64,000 bases of DNA. It comes from Leifsonia sp. AK011. Lineage in GTDB: Bacteria; Actinomycetota; Actinomycetes; Actinomycetales; Microbacteriaceae. The stretch is from assembly GCF_013410945.1 (NCBI RefSeq), contig NZ_JACCCH010000001.1, forward strand, positions 620,001 to 684,000, read 5' to 3'. This document shows, piece by piece, positions 1 through 7,335 of the stretch. A program made the position numbers and the translations under genes. The notes under the pieces are model-generated. The model did no database searches. It saw only the letters and a program-made list of their open reading frames with translations, and was not told the DNA's origin. Within the stretch, counting starts at the first letter, position 1; each line of letters opens with the position of its first letter.

Positions 1-91
1 GGATGCGTGCGGCATCTTCACGCGCAACGACCACACCGCGCTGAACGACCGCGTGCAGGACCTGTACCTGCCGGTCGCCTTCGCGTCGTAG
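1..91 (+). CDS. C-terminal end of an unrecognised protein (partial)
   Basis: An open frame enters from the window edge (first full codon at base 2) and ends at TAG 89-91. It encodes 29 residues ending ...DRVQDLYLPVAFAS. Codon use matches the rest of the window, so it is probably the tail of a real gene. Too little is visible to assign a family. It runs toward padR, with repeat A1 between the two genes. Confidence 0.5.
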   Translation, partial: DACGIFTRNDHTALNDRVQDLYLPVAFAS

Positions 92-111
92 TGCCGGCGT
101 CACCCTTAGTT

Positions 112-220
112 GGTTGAGTAGCCGCGGCGCAGCCCGGCGTTATCGAAACCTCACCAACGTGGATCTTGTTGCACGTAGGTGAGGTTTCGATAACGGCCGC
201 TTCGCGGGCCTACTCAACCC
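112..220. repeat. Family A inverted repeat, copy A1
   Basis: A two-tier palindrome. Outer arms GGTTGAGTAG (112-121) and CTACTCAACC (210-219) flank inner arms CGTTATCGAAACCTCAC (138-154) and its exact complement (179-195). It sits between two convergent genes, where it could end transcription from both sides. Related copies lie at 48991-49092 and inside fbiC near 52561-52655, so this is a dispersed element and not just a local terminator. Confidence 0.85.
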
Positions 221-229
221 ACTGTGGGT

Positions 230-832
230 TCACAGTCGCCCGCGGATCGCGTCGAGGCCCTCGCGGAGGGCTGCGACCGTCTCGGCCGTGAGGTCGCCGC
301 GGGATGCCCGCATCCGCAGCTCCGACCGCACGCTCGCCCTGAACTCGGCGAGAAGTGCCTCGGCCTCCTGCAGTCGCGTGCGCGACTCGATGTGCTCGTT
401 GTCCGGGATCACGGTGGCCGTGTACCGGGCCTCGGCCTTGGCCTCCCGTGCCGCGGCGGCCAATTCGGCGCGGAGCGACCGCATCGCATCGTTGACGGAG
501 GAGCGCACCTCATCGGCCAGGCGTCGCACGGAGTCGGTCACCCCGTTCTCGATGCCGTCGAGCTCGGAGGCCCTCGCCTCGAGTTCGGCGCGCCCGGCAT
601 CGGTGATCTCGTAGACGGTCTTGCGGCCATCGGCCACCTTCGTCACGAGTCCCTCCTCCTCGAGCTTGCCGAGGCGCGGGTAGATCGTTCCGGCGCTCGG
701 CACGTAGGTGCCGCCGAAGCGATCGCCGAGCGCCTGGATGAGCTCGTAGCCGTGCATCCCGCGGCCCGACTCGGCGAGCAGGCTGAGCAGGTAGAGGCGC
801 AAGTGGCCGTGGGCGAAGACGGGCGGGGTCAT
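230..832 (-). CDS. PadR-family transcriptional regulator
   Basis: 200 aa. The N-terminal ~90 residues are a PadR winged helix: MHGYELIQALGDRF, then a T-I-Y-P-R-L recognition helix, then the wing VADGRKTVYEIT. The C-terminal half (~105-200) is Glu/Ala/Arg-rich and helical, as expected for dimerisation. I chose ATG 830-832 because an upstream in-frame extension only reads the neighbour in another frame, and because this start overlaps the DUF4097 stop as ATGA. PadR proteins usually repress their own operon in response to a ligand or stress. Three repeated sites upstream of the operon (1651-1714) are the likely targets. The ligand cannot be read from the sequence. Confidence 0.9.
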   Translation of the reverse strand: MTPPVFAHGHLRLYLLSLLAESGRGMHGYELIQALGDRFGGTYVPSAGTIYPRLGKLEEEGLVTKVADGRKTVYEITDAGRAELEARASELDGIENGVTDSVRRLADEVRSSVNDAMRSLRAELAAAAREAKAEARYTATVIPDNEHIESRTRLQEAEALLAEFRASVRSELRMRASRGDLTAETVAALREGLDAIRGRL

Positions 833-1632
833 GCCGACACCGAGTGCAGCACCGACACGTGACCGGAGACGGTGTTCACCTTGAAGTCGAGCCAGTGCTT
901 GTCGAGGTCGCCGACGCGACCCGTGTACGAGCCGCGCACACCGCGCACCTCGGCGTTGTCGAGCAGGATCCGCCCGCTCACGGTGTTGATGCGGTACTGC
1001 ACGGGAACCTCGGGGGCGAGCCGCGTGGTGACGTTGCCGCTGACCGTGTTGACCGCGACCTCGTCGGGGATGCCCGTCAGGTCGAGGAACACCTCGCCCG
1101 TCACGCTGTCGGCGGAGAACCGGGAGATGGCACCGGATGCCGTGACATCCCCGTTCACCGTGTGCGCCGTGATCGAGCCGGTGTGGGCGCGAACCGAGAG
1201 CTCGCCGCCCACCGCGTTGAGCGTGAGGTTGCCCGCGATGTCGTCGAGCACGAGGTCGCCGCTCACGGTCGAGACGGATGCATCGGACCGCAGCCCCGAG
1301 ATGAGGCCGCTCGCCGACACCACACCGAACTTGAGTGCAACATCCCGCGGTACGCGGATGCTGATGTCCGCCTTGGCGTTGCCGCCGCGCCACGAGGAGA
1401 AGACGTCAATGAAGTTGTCCCAGCGCAGTTGCGGGTGGTCGATCTCGAGCGTGTGCCCGTCGACGCTGATCTTCAGCTCCCGACCGGTGACGGAGTGCAC
1501 CTCGACCCGGGTGCCCGGCTCGTCGTGTCCGATGATGTTGACCTGGCCGGCGATGAGCCCGACCTTGAGACTACGAATCCCGTCGAGGTCGATGATCTTC
1601 TCGCCGTCGACGATCCACTTCTCCTGAGCCAT
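829..1632 (-). CDS. DUF4097-family beta-strand repeat protein
   Basis: 267 aa with no signal peptide or membrane segment. From about residue 100 it is built of short repeated beta units with the signature (N/S/H)-T-V-(S/N)-G-(D/N/R/H), seen at least six times, which is the DUF4097/DUF4098 beta-solenoid pattern. Its biochemical role is unknown; the family is often encoded next to PadR or anti-sigma-like regulators. It is the first gene of the operon and its stop overlaps the padR start (ATGA), so the two are translationally coupled. ATG 1630-1632 is preceded by a good ribosome binding site (GGGAGGTCC on the minus strand, 1636-1644). Confidence 0.85.
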   Translation of the reverse strand: MAQEKWIVDGEKIIDLDGIRSLKVGLIAGQVNIIGHDEPGTRVEVHSVTGRELKISVDGHTLEIDHPQLRWDNFIDVFSSWRGGNAKADISIRVPRDVALKFGVVSASGLISGLRSDASVSTVSGDLVLDDIAGNLTLNAVGGELSVRAHTGSITAHTVNGDVTASGAISRFSADSVTGEVFLDLTGIPDEVAVNTVSGNVTTRLAPEVPVQYRINTVSGRILLDNAEVRGVRGSYTGRVGDLDKHWLDFKVNTVSGHVSVLHSVSA

Positions 1633-1650
1633 CGTGGACCTCCCTTTCGC

Positions 1651-1714
1651 GCTATATCGCGTATGTCGAAAGACACGTTATATCGCGTTTGCGAGAGAGT
1701 CAAGCTATATCGCG
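1651..1714 (-). promoter_or_regulatory. Triple direct-repeat operator upstream of the DUF4097-padR operon
   Basis: Three near-identical 11-mers G(C/T)TATATCGCG lie at 1651-1661, 1677-1687 and 1704-1714, spaced 26 and 27 bp. The AT-rich cores stand out from the GC-rich surroundings. They lie just before the DUF4097 start and reach to within 4 bp of the stop codon of the upstream flavoprotein gene. PadR autoregulation is the likely reading, by inference. Confidence 0.7.
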
Positions 1715-1717
1715 AGA

Positions 1718-3322
1718 TCAGCTCCCGCGGCGCACACGCGCCACGGTGTCGACGAAAGTCGTGGGTTCGCCGTCGCGCCCCGTCCCGACGCGGTCCACGG
1801 TGCCGCTCACCTCCACCGTCCAGCCGGCGGGCAGGTCGAGCGCAGCCAGCACCTCGTCCGCGGTCGGCAGGGGCGGGGCATCCGTGTGGTCGTGGCCCGA
1901 CCCGGGCGGGAAGGCGCCGTGACCGACGACGAGCAGGCGCCCGCCCGGGGCGACGGCCGAGAGCGCTCGCCGCAGGATCTCCTCTCGGGCCAGCTCGACG
2001 GGGGAGTGCAGGAACGCCGCGGAGACGAGGTCGTACTCTGCGGTCGGATGCCACGTGCCCAGGTCCGCGCGCACCCACTCGATGCGGTCACCCAGTCCGG
2101 CCTCCTCGGCGCGAGCCGCTCCCACTGCGAGCGCCGTCGCCGAGATGTCGACGGCCGTCACGGTCCACCCCTGGGAGGCGAACCACAGGGCATCGCCGCC
2201 CTCCCCGCTGCCGAGGTCGAGTGCGGAGCCAGGCGTGAGCCCACTCGCTTCGTTCTCGACAGTGGCGTTCACGTGCCCGCTCCATACCTGGCCGGTCTCG
2301 CGGCGGTGCGACACGTAGCGCGCCTCCCAGAACTCGGCCGGGTCGGTGAGGGCGTCCGCTGCCACCCGAGCGGATGCCGCAGCCACCTCTCCCGCGACCA
2401 GCTCGCCATTGATCGCCAGCGCCGCCGTCGCTCCTGAACCCGCGGCGATCGGAACCAGCGCGCCCGGGTTGGCCGAGTTGCCGACGGCCCACACGCCGGG
2501 GACACTCGTGCGCCCGAACGAGTCGACCGCCGTCCAGGGACCCATCGGGGTCTCGACCTGCTCGACACCGAGCTGCCTGAGGGGTTCGTCCCGGGCGACG
2601 ATGGTCGGCTCGGCGAACACCACGTCCACCGCGGCGACCGTTCCGTCGTCGAGGGCCAAGCCGGTGATCGTGTCGCCCTCGGTGACGACGCGCGTCACGG
2701 CACGGGCATCCACTCGTATGCCGAGCTCCTCGAGCACGAGTCGGTCGTTCTCGGGCAGCTCGCCGACGAGAGCGGAGAACACGGTGACGTCGTTCGAGTA
2801 CGGCCGCAGCATGTGGGCCTTGTGGAGCCCGGGCACCGATGCCGCGAGCACCGCAATCCGGCGCCCCGACGACTCGTACCCATCGCAGTAGGGGCAGGCC
2901 ACCACGCCACGGCCCCACTGCTCGGCGAGCCCGGGGATCGAAGGGAGCTCGTCCCGCGCGCCCGTCGCCACGATGAGGTGCTTGGTCAGGGCGCGCTCGC
3001 CGCCCTCGGTGAGGATCTCGAAGCGCTCGCCACGCGTCCGGGTCTGCGCGACGCGCGCGTTCACGATCACTCCGTCGACCGCTCGCACCTCGCGGTAGCC
3101 GTCGGACACGAGGTCGAGGGGCGAGTAGCCGTCACGACTCAGCACGCCGTGCATGTGCGGCGCGAATCTGTTGCGCGGCTCCTGGGCGTCGAGCACCAGG
3201 ACGCGGCGGCGGGCGCGCGCCAGGATGAGCGCTGCGCTCAGTCCAGCCGCGCCGCCTCCGATGATGATGACGTCCCACAGGGGGGAGGAGATGTCGGATG
3301 CCGTGGGTTCGTGATGGGTCAT
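1718..3322 (-). CDS. Fusion: thioredoxin-reductase-like flavoprotein + class I SAM methyltransferase
   Basis: 534 aa in two domains. Residues ~15-310 are a thioredoxin-reductase-like NAD(P)/FAD oxidoreductase, with the FAD motif IIIGGGAAGLSAA, a C-P-Y-C-D-G pair at the position of the CxxC redox centre, and a late ATG-like motif VWAVGNSANPG. Residues ~330-534 are a SAM-dependent methyltransferase with motif I LDLGSGEGGDALWFA and the acidic residue in VTAVDIS. The fusion is uninterrupted. The substrate of either half is unknown; oxidation and methylation of one small molecule is a reasonable guess, such as thiol, selenium or tellurium detoxification. It is divergent from an XRE-cupin regulator, which may control it. 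Confidence 0.85.
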   Translation of the reverse strand: MTHHEPTASDISSPLWDVIIIGGGAAGLSAALILARARRRVLVLDAQEPRNRFAPHMHGVLSRDGYSPLDLVSDGYREVRAVDGVIVNARVAQTRTRGERFEILTEGGERALTKHLIVATGARDELPSIPGLAEQWGRGVVACPYCDGYESSGRRIAVLAASVPGLHKAHMLRPYSNDVTVFSALVGELPENDRLVLEELGIRVDARAVTRVVTEGDTITGLALDDGTVAAVDVVFAEPTIVARDEPLRQLGVEQVETPMGPWTAVDSFGRTSVPGVWAVGNSANPGALVPIAAGSGATAALAINGELVAGEVAAASARVAADALTDPAEFWEARYVSHRRETGQVWSGHVNATVENEASGLTPGSALDLGSGEGGDALWFASQGWTVTAVDISATALAVGAARAEEAGLGDRIEWVRADLGTWHPTAEYDLVSAAFLHSPVELAREEILRRALSAVAPGGRLLVVGHGAFPPGSGHDHTDAPPLPTADEVLAALDLPAGWTVEVSGTVDRVGTGRDGEPTTFVDTVARVRRGS

Positions 3323-3387
3323 GGTGCCAGCATCCCGAGCTGCTACCGTGTCAGCAACAAACAGTGCCGAATTGGCAAGGAGGCGAC

Positions 3388-3975
3388 ATGCCGGACGATT
3401 CGCTCGCGCTCATCGGGCCGCGCCTCAAGAGCTGGCGCGAGAAGCGCAGCATGACACTTGCCGAACTGTCCCGAACGACCGGGATCTCCTCGAGCACCCT
3501 GTCGCGGCTCGAGGCCGGCAAGCGTGCCCCCAACCTGGAACTCGTGGTGCCGATCGCTCGAGCGCTGCGACTCGAGCTCGACGACATCGTGCCGCGTGCC
3601 GCCCCCGACCCGCGGGTGTCGCGCACGACGAAACGCGTTGGTGGCACGCAGTACGAGACTCTCTCGCCGGAGTCGAGCCCGGTGCAGACGTACAAGGTGA
3701 CGTTCCCCGCGAACCCGGTGGGTGTCACAGCGGTTCCGGAGCCCAAGGTGCACGACGGCCAGGAGTGGCTCTACGTTCTCTCGGGTCGATTGCGGCTGGT
3801 GCTCGGCGAGCAGGATGTCACGCTCGGCCCCGGGGAGGCGGCAGAGTTCGACACCCGCATCCCTCACTGGCTCGCCGCCACCGGATCGGGCCCCGCCGAG
3901 ATCCTCTCCATCTTCAGTAAAGAGGGAAAGCGCATCCACCTGCGCGCGAGGCCCACCACCCCCGACCGGGAGTAG
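3388..3975 (+). CDS. XRE-family regulator with C-terminal cupin sensor domain
   Basis: 195 aa. Residues ~8-65 are a helix-turn-helix of the Cro/C1 type (TLAELSRTTGISSSTLSRLE). Residues ~110-190 are a cupin barrel (HDGQEWLYVLSGRLRLVLG ... GEAAEFDTRIPHW). This architecture is common in regulators that sense small metabolites through the cupin. The ATG at 3388 follows a strong ribosome binding site, AAGGAGG at 3377-3383; an in-frame upstream extension would overlap the divergent gene. Only 65 bp separate it from the flavoprotein-methyltransferase start, so that fusion gene is the best candidate target. Confidence 0.85.
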   Translation: MPDDSLALIGPRLKSWREKRSMTLAELSRTTGISSSTLSRLEAGKRAPNLELVVPIARALRLELDDIVPRAAPDPRVSRTTKRVGGTQYETLSPESSPVQTYKVTFPANPVGVTAVPEPKVHDGQEWLYVLSGRLRLVLGEQDVTLGPGEAAEFDTRIPHWLAATGSGPAEILSIFSKEGKRIHLRARPTTPDRE

Positions 3976-4022
3976 CTCAGCTTCCCATCACTGCTGCCGG
4001 CTCTGCCCTGCGCTGTTTTTCA

Positions 4023-4102
4023 CTCTTCTCCGGAGGATGTGGCTCGAAGGCACACCCGTTATGGCAATGAGCGCTCCCACGGGCAACACCTCCGGAAAAG
4101 AG
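4023..4102. repeat. Imperfect inverted repeat between two plus-strand genes
   Basis: CTCTTCTCCGGAGGATGT (4023-4040) pairs, with one mismatch and one bulge, with ACACCTCCGGAAAAGAG (4086-4102). It lies in the 220-bp gap after the XRE-cupin gene and before the MerR promoter. No further copy was noticed. It may be a terminator or the remnant of a small element. Confidence 0.45.
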
Positions 4103-4138
4103 GGAATACAACCGGTGGAGGGAGCGGATGCCGCGGGC

Positions 4139-4169
4139 TTGACCTTGACGCTACGTCAACCTCTAGCGT
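4139..4169 (+). promoter_or_regulatory. MerR-type promoter with 19-bp spacer and dyad operator
   Basis: -35 TTGACC (4139-4144) and -10 TAGCGT (4164-4169) are 19 bp apart, the over-long spacing typical of MerR-activated promoters. The spacer holds the dyad TTGACG-CTA-CGTCAA (4145-4159). This fits autoregulation of the regulator that starts at 4196. Confidence 0.8.
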
Positions 4170-4195
4170 GGTGACCACGAGAGAGGAGGCCCACA

Positions 4196-4954
4196 GTGGA
4201 CTGGTCGATCCAGGACATCGCGCGGCTGGCTGGCACGACATCCCGAACGCTTCGGCACTACGACAGCGTCGGGTTGGTGCGGCCGACGCGCATCGGCGAC
4301 AACGGCTACCGCTACTACGACGAGCGCGCGCTCGTGCGGCTGCAGCGGGTGCTCATGTTGCGGGACCTCGGCCTCGGCATCCCAGCAATCGCCGAGGTGC
4401 TCGACGGTCAGAGGGATGACACGAAGGCCCTGCTCTCACACCTCGACTGGCTGCAGCAGGAGAGGAACAGGCTCGACCGGCAGATCGCCAGCGTCGAGCG
4501 CACCATCAACGATCTGAAGGGAGGTGAACAACTGATGGCAGAGAAGATGTTCGACGGCTTCGACCACACCCAGTACAAGGAGGAGGTGGAGGAGCGCTGG
4601 GGTGCGCAGGCCTACGCCGACAGCGACAAGTGGTGGCGCTCCATGTCGAAGCAGGAGCAGGCAGAGTGGAAGCGGAAGGTCACTGAGCTGGGCTCCGATT
4701 GGGCTGCTGCCGCGGCATCCGGGATTCCACCGGAGAGCGACGAGGCGCAGGCACTCGCGAAGCGCCACGCCGAGTGGCTCAGCAGCATTCCGGGAACGCC
4801 CGGGGCCGGCAGCGCGCCCACGAAGGAGTACTTCATGGGACTCGCCGACATGTACGTCGCCGATGAGCGCTTCGCCGCGAACTACGGAGGCGCCGAGAAC
4901 GCGACCTTCGTGCGCGACGCGATGCGTGTCTACGCGGAGAAGCACCTGCGCTAA
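4196..4954 (+). CDS. MerR-family regulator of the TipA type
   Basis: 252 aa. Residues 1-70 are a MerR winged helix (IQDIARLAGTTSRTLRHYD ... NGYRYYDE), followed by a long coiled-coil helix (~75-108) and a TipAS drug-recognition domain (~120-250). In Streptomyces TipA the last domain captures thiopeptides through a cysteine; this protein has no cysteine at all, so covalent capture is not possible. The GTG start follows AGAGAGGAGG. An in-frame internal ATG at 4535 has a near-perfect ribosome binding site, AAGGGAGGTGA (4517-4527), and would give the stand-alone 139-aa ligand-binding domain, as described for tipA. Autoregulation is expected from the MerR promoter at 4139-4169. Confidence 0.9.
   Translation: MDWSIQDIARLAGTTSRTLRHYDSVGLVRPTRIGDNGYRYYDERALVRLQRVLMLRDLGLGIPAIAEVLDGQRDDTKALLSHLDWLQQERNRLDRQIASVERTINDLKGGEQLMAEKMFDGFDHTQYKEEVEERWGAQAYADSDKWWRSMSKQEQAEWKRKVTELGSDWAAAAASGIPPESDEAQALAKRHAEWLSSIPGTPGAGSAPTKEYFMGLADMYVADERFAANYGGAENATFVRDAMRVYAEKHLR
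4517..4537 (+). promoter_or_regulatory. Internal ribosome binding site and start for a TipAS-like short product
   Basis: AAGGGAGGTGA at 4517-4527 precedes an in-frame ATG at 4535-4537 by 7 nt. Translation from here gives only the C-terminal ligand-binding domain (139 aa), starting MAEKMFDGF. Its position at the junction of coiled coil and TipAS domain matches the known dual translation of Streptomyces tipA. Confidence 0.7.
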
Positions 4955-4956
4955 AG

Positions 4957-5030
4957 AAACCCCCGCGAGAAGCCACTTGTCGAGCGTTTCGGCAAGAGAT
5001 GTGCTCAGAAGTGGCTTTTCGCGGGGGTTT
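4957..5030. terminator. Family B inverted repeat, copy B1 (bidirectional terminator)
   Basis: Arms AAACCCCCGCGAGAAGCCAC (4957-4976) and GTGGCTTTTCGCGGGGGTTT (5011-5030) form a long stem with a short T run on the plus strand and a matching one on the minus strand. It lies between the convergent MerR and microprotein genes. Copies B2-B4 are at 11545, 13947 and 20794. Confidence 0.8.
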
Positions 5031-5043
5031 GAGAGGGGCCGGG

Positions 5044-5169
5044 TCAGCCGCCGACCGCCCACCACTCGAGGGTCGGGACTCGGCTGTAGCCGTCGCGGGA
5101 GACCAGCTCCACGGTCGCGATTGCGCTCCACAGGGCGAGGCCGCCGAGCGCGATCATCATCACCATCAT
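5044..5169 (-). CDS. 41-aa single-span membrane microprotein coupled to yczE
   Basis: Starts MMVMMIALGGLALWSAIATV, one predicted membrane helix, followed by a short polar tail ending RVPTLEWWAVGG. The start ATG overlaps the stop of the upstream YczE-like gene (ATGA at 5166-5169), so it is probably made by translational coupling. It is much shorter than the longer frame open here (to 5307), whose upstream part is just the neighbour read in another frame. Small proteins of this kind next to YczE/YitT-type proteins may be subunits or stabilisers; that role is inferred from position only. Confidence 0.65.
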   Translation of the reverse strand: MMVMMIALGGLALWSAIATVELVSRDGYSRVPTLEWWAVGG

Positions 5170-5801
5170 GTCGTCACCACCTCTCGCGGAGTCGCGGTGT
5201 CCCTGGGGAGGCGGACCCGCAGCAGCGGCAAGGTCACGCCGACCATGGGGCCTATGAGCAGGGCGAACAGCAGGGTGCCGATGCCGACGTTTCCGCCGAG
5301 CACCCACCCGATCGAGAGCACGGTCACCTCGATAGCGGTGCGCACGATCCAGATGCGGATGTCCCAGCGCCGATGGATGCCCGTCATCAGGCCATCGCGT
5401 GGCCCGGGTCCGTACCCCGCCCCGATGTAGAGGCCCGTGGCGACGGCCAGCAGCGCGAGACCCCCCGCGAAGAGTGCGACGCGAACGATGAGGTTCGTCT
5501 GCTCAGGGATCAACCAGAGTCCGAACTCGGCGCTGGGGCCGACCAGCAGCACGTTGAGCACGGTTCCAACCCCCGGCCTCTGGCGGATCGGGATCCAGAG
5601 CAGGAGCACGAGTCCGCCGACGATGTTGGTGACCAGGCCGAACGAGAGTCCGGTCTGCGCCACGATGCCCTGCGTCAGCACGTCCCACGGCGAGACTCCG
5701 ATCGCGGCCCGCACGATCAGAGCGATCGCGAACCCGTAGAGGAAGAGCCCGACGACCAATTGGCTGGCGCGTCGAGCGAAGAGCAGGCGTGGACTGGACA
5801 T
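5166..5801 (-). CDS. YczE/YyaS/YitT-family membrane protein
   Basis: 211 aa from ATG 5799-5801, with five or so membrane segments. Family signatures are present: GVSPWDVLTQGIVAQTGLSFG and GYGPGPRDGLMTG. The biochemical function of the family is not established; transport of an amine or a vitamin-B6-related compound has been suggested because genes of this family often lie next to MocR regulators, exactly as here. An upstream in-frame ATG at 5834 is possible, but it would cover the operator region; the internal start is preferred. Confidence 0.85.
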   Translation of the reverse strand: MSSPRLLFARRASQLVVGLFLYGFAIALIVRAAIGVSPWDVLTQGIVAQTGLSFGLVTNIVGGLVLLLWIPIRQRPGVGTVLNVLLVGPSAEFGLWLIPEQTNLIVRVALFAGGLALLAVATGLYIGAGYGPGPRDGLMTGIHRRWDIRIWIVRTAIEVTVLSIGWVLGGNVGIGTLLFALLIGPMVGVTLPLLRVRLPRDTATPREVVTT

Positions 5802-5833
5802 GTTGCAATCCAATTCCTGTATTGGACTGGACA
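5790..5833. promoter_or_regulatory. Operator region between yczE-like gene and mocR-like gene
   Basis: An exact 11-bp direct repeat TGGACTGGACA occurs at 5790-5800 and 5823-5833, 33 bp (three helical turns) apart. Between the copies, TCCAAT (5809-5814) and ATTGGA (5821-5826) form a 6-6-6 palindrome. The left copy touches the yczE start codon. Widely spaced direct repeats are the known operator type of MocR/PdxR proteins, so this is probably the binding site of the divergent regulator. Confidence 0.75.
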
Positions 5834-5862
5834 CAAGAGGCCAATCGATCTACTGTGGCCCG

Positions 5863-7281
5863 ATGAGCACTCTTTCAGCCCGCGCATTGGCCACCCTTCT
5901 TGCGGGATGGCGTGATGCTGGAGTCGCGTATGCGGCGCTGGCCGACCGCATCCGCCTGCTCATCCTCGACGGTCGCATCGCCACCAGTACGCGCCTGCCC
6001 GCAGAGCGCGAACTCGCAGCCCAGCTCGGGGTGAGCCGCACGACGGTCACCGCGGCCTACGCGGCTCTCCGCGACTCGGGCTACCTGCTCAGCGTGCGCG
6101 GCTCCGGCAGCGTCGCCCAGCTCCCCGCTCGCCAGCACGTGGCCTTCGATGGCACCTATCCCGACCTGCTCGACCTGAGCAAGGCGACCATGCCAGCGAT
6201 CCCGCAGGTCGCCGATGCCGCTCAGGCCGCGGCCGCCCAACTGCCCGGTTACCTGGGAGAGTCCGGCTTCGACGCGTATGGGCTCGACGCCCTGCGCGAG
6301 GCGATCGCCGATCGCTACGCGGCGCGCGGTCTTCCCACGAGCCCCGACCAGGTGATGGTCACGGTCGGTGCCCAGAACGCGATCGCCCTCATCGCCCGCA
6401 CGATCATGGGCAGGGGAGATCGGGCGCTCATCGAGCACCCGACCTACCCCCACGCGCTCGACGCACTGCGCACGGCCGGGGCACGCGTCATCCCGGTCAG
6501 CGTCACGACCGACGAGGGGTGGGATGCCGCGGCCCTCGAGCAGTCCATCCAGCGCTCGAGTCCCGCCCTCGGCTACCTCATGCCCGACAACCACAACCCC
6601 ACGGGACGCACGATGCCCGAGGAGCAGCGCGAGTGGCTGCTTGCGCTCGCCGCCCGCCACGGCACGACGATCGTTGCCGACGAGACGATGGCCGAGCTCG
6701 GGCTCGACGGACAGCCGTCACCGCTCCCGATCGCCGCTCACGGCAACGCGATCCTCGTCGGCTCGGTGGGCAAGACGGTGTGGGGCGGACTCCGAGTGGG
6801 ATGGATCCGCGCCGATCGCACGGTCATCCAGCGTCTGGCCCGCGCCCGTTTCTCAAGCGATCTGGGCACGCCGATCATGGAGCAGCTCGTGGTTGCTCAC
6901 CTGCTGCGCGACTTCGACTCCGTGCTCGAGCAACGCCGCGCCTACCTCCGTGAGGGCCGTGACCGTCTCGTCCGCCTGCTGCACGAGAGGCTTCCGGAGT
7001 GGACCGTCCCGCACACATCCGGCGGCCTCACGTCGTGGGTGAACCTCGGCGAGCCGGTCAGTTCGCAGCTCGCGATCGCCGCGCGCAACGAGGGTCTCGT
7101 GATCGCTGCCGGGCCACGCTTCGGTGTCGACGGGGCCTTCGAGCGTTTCATCCGCATCCCGTTCTCGTACTCCGAGGAGCACACGGTGCGAGGAGTGGAT
7201 GCTCTCGCCCGCGCCTGGGCTACCGTCATGCGGTACCCGGCCGCAGCTGAGGTGCAGGAGGATCTCGCCTCGATAGTGTGA
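5863..7281 (+). CDS. MocR-family regulator (GntR HTH + PLP aminotransferase-like domain)
   Basis: 472 aa. Residues ~20-90 are a GntR-type winged helix (LPAERELAAQLGVSRTTVTAAY). Residues ~110-460 are a fold-type-I aminotransferase-like domain with YLMPDNHNPTGRTMP, ADETMAEL and the PLP-lysine region LVGSVGKTVWGGLRVGWIR, where K of SVGK is the likely Schiff-base lysine. The start at 5863 avoids running through the operators. It is divergent from the yczE-like gene and most probably regulates it (YczR-like), with PLP or a PLP-linked amine as effector by analogy with PdxR and GabR. Confidence 0.9.
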   Translation: MSTLSARALATLLAGWRDAGVAYAALADRIRLLILDGRIATSTRLPAERELAAQLGVSRTTVTAAYAALRDSGYLLSVRGSGSVAQLPARQHVAFDGTYPDLLDLSKATMPAIPQVADAAQAAAAQLPGYLGESGFDAYGLDALREAIADRYAARGLPTSPDQVMVTVGAQNAIALIARTIMGRGDRALIEHPTYPHALDALRTAGARVIPVSVTTDEGWDAAALEQSIQRSSPALGYLMPDNHNPTGRTMPEEQREWLLALAARHGTTIVADETMAELGLDGQPSPLPIAAHGNAILVGSVGKTVWGGLRVGWIRADRTVIQRLARARFSSDLGTPIMEQLVVAHLLRDFDSVLEQRRAYLREGRDRLVRLLHERLPEWTVPHTSGGLTSWVNLGEPVSSQLAIAARNEGLVIAAGPRFGVDGAFERFIRIPFSYSEEHTVRGVDALARAWATVMRYPAAAEVQEDLASIV

Positions 7282-7335
7282 GGCTTACTCCCACAGGAGT
7301 ATGCGGGCCGCCCATGAACCGAGCGATAATCTCGT

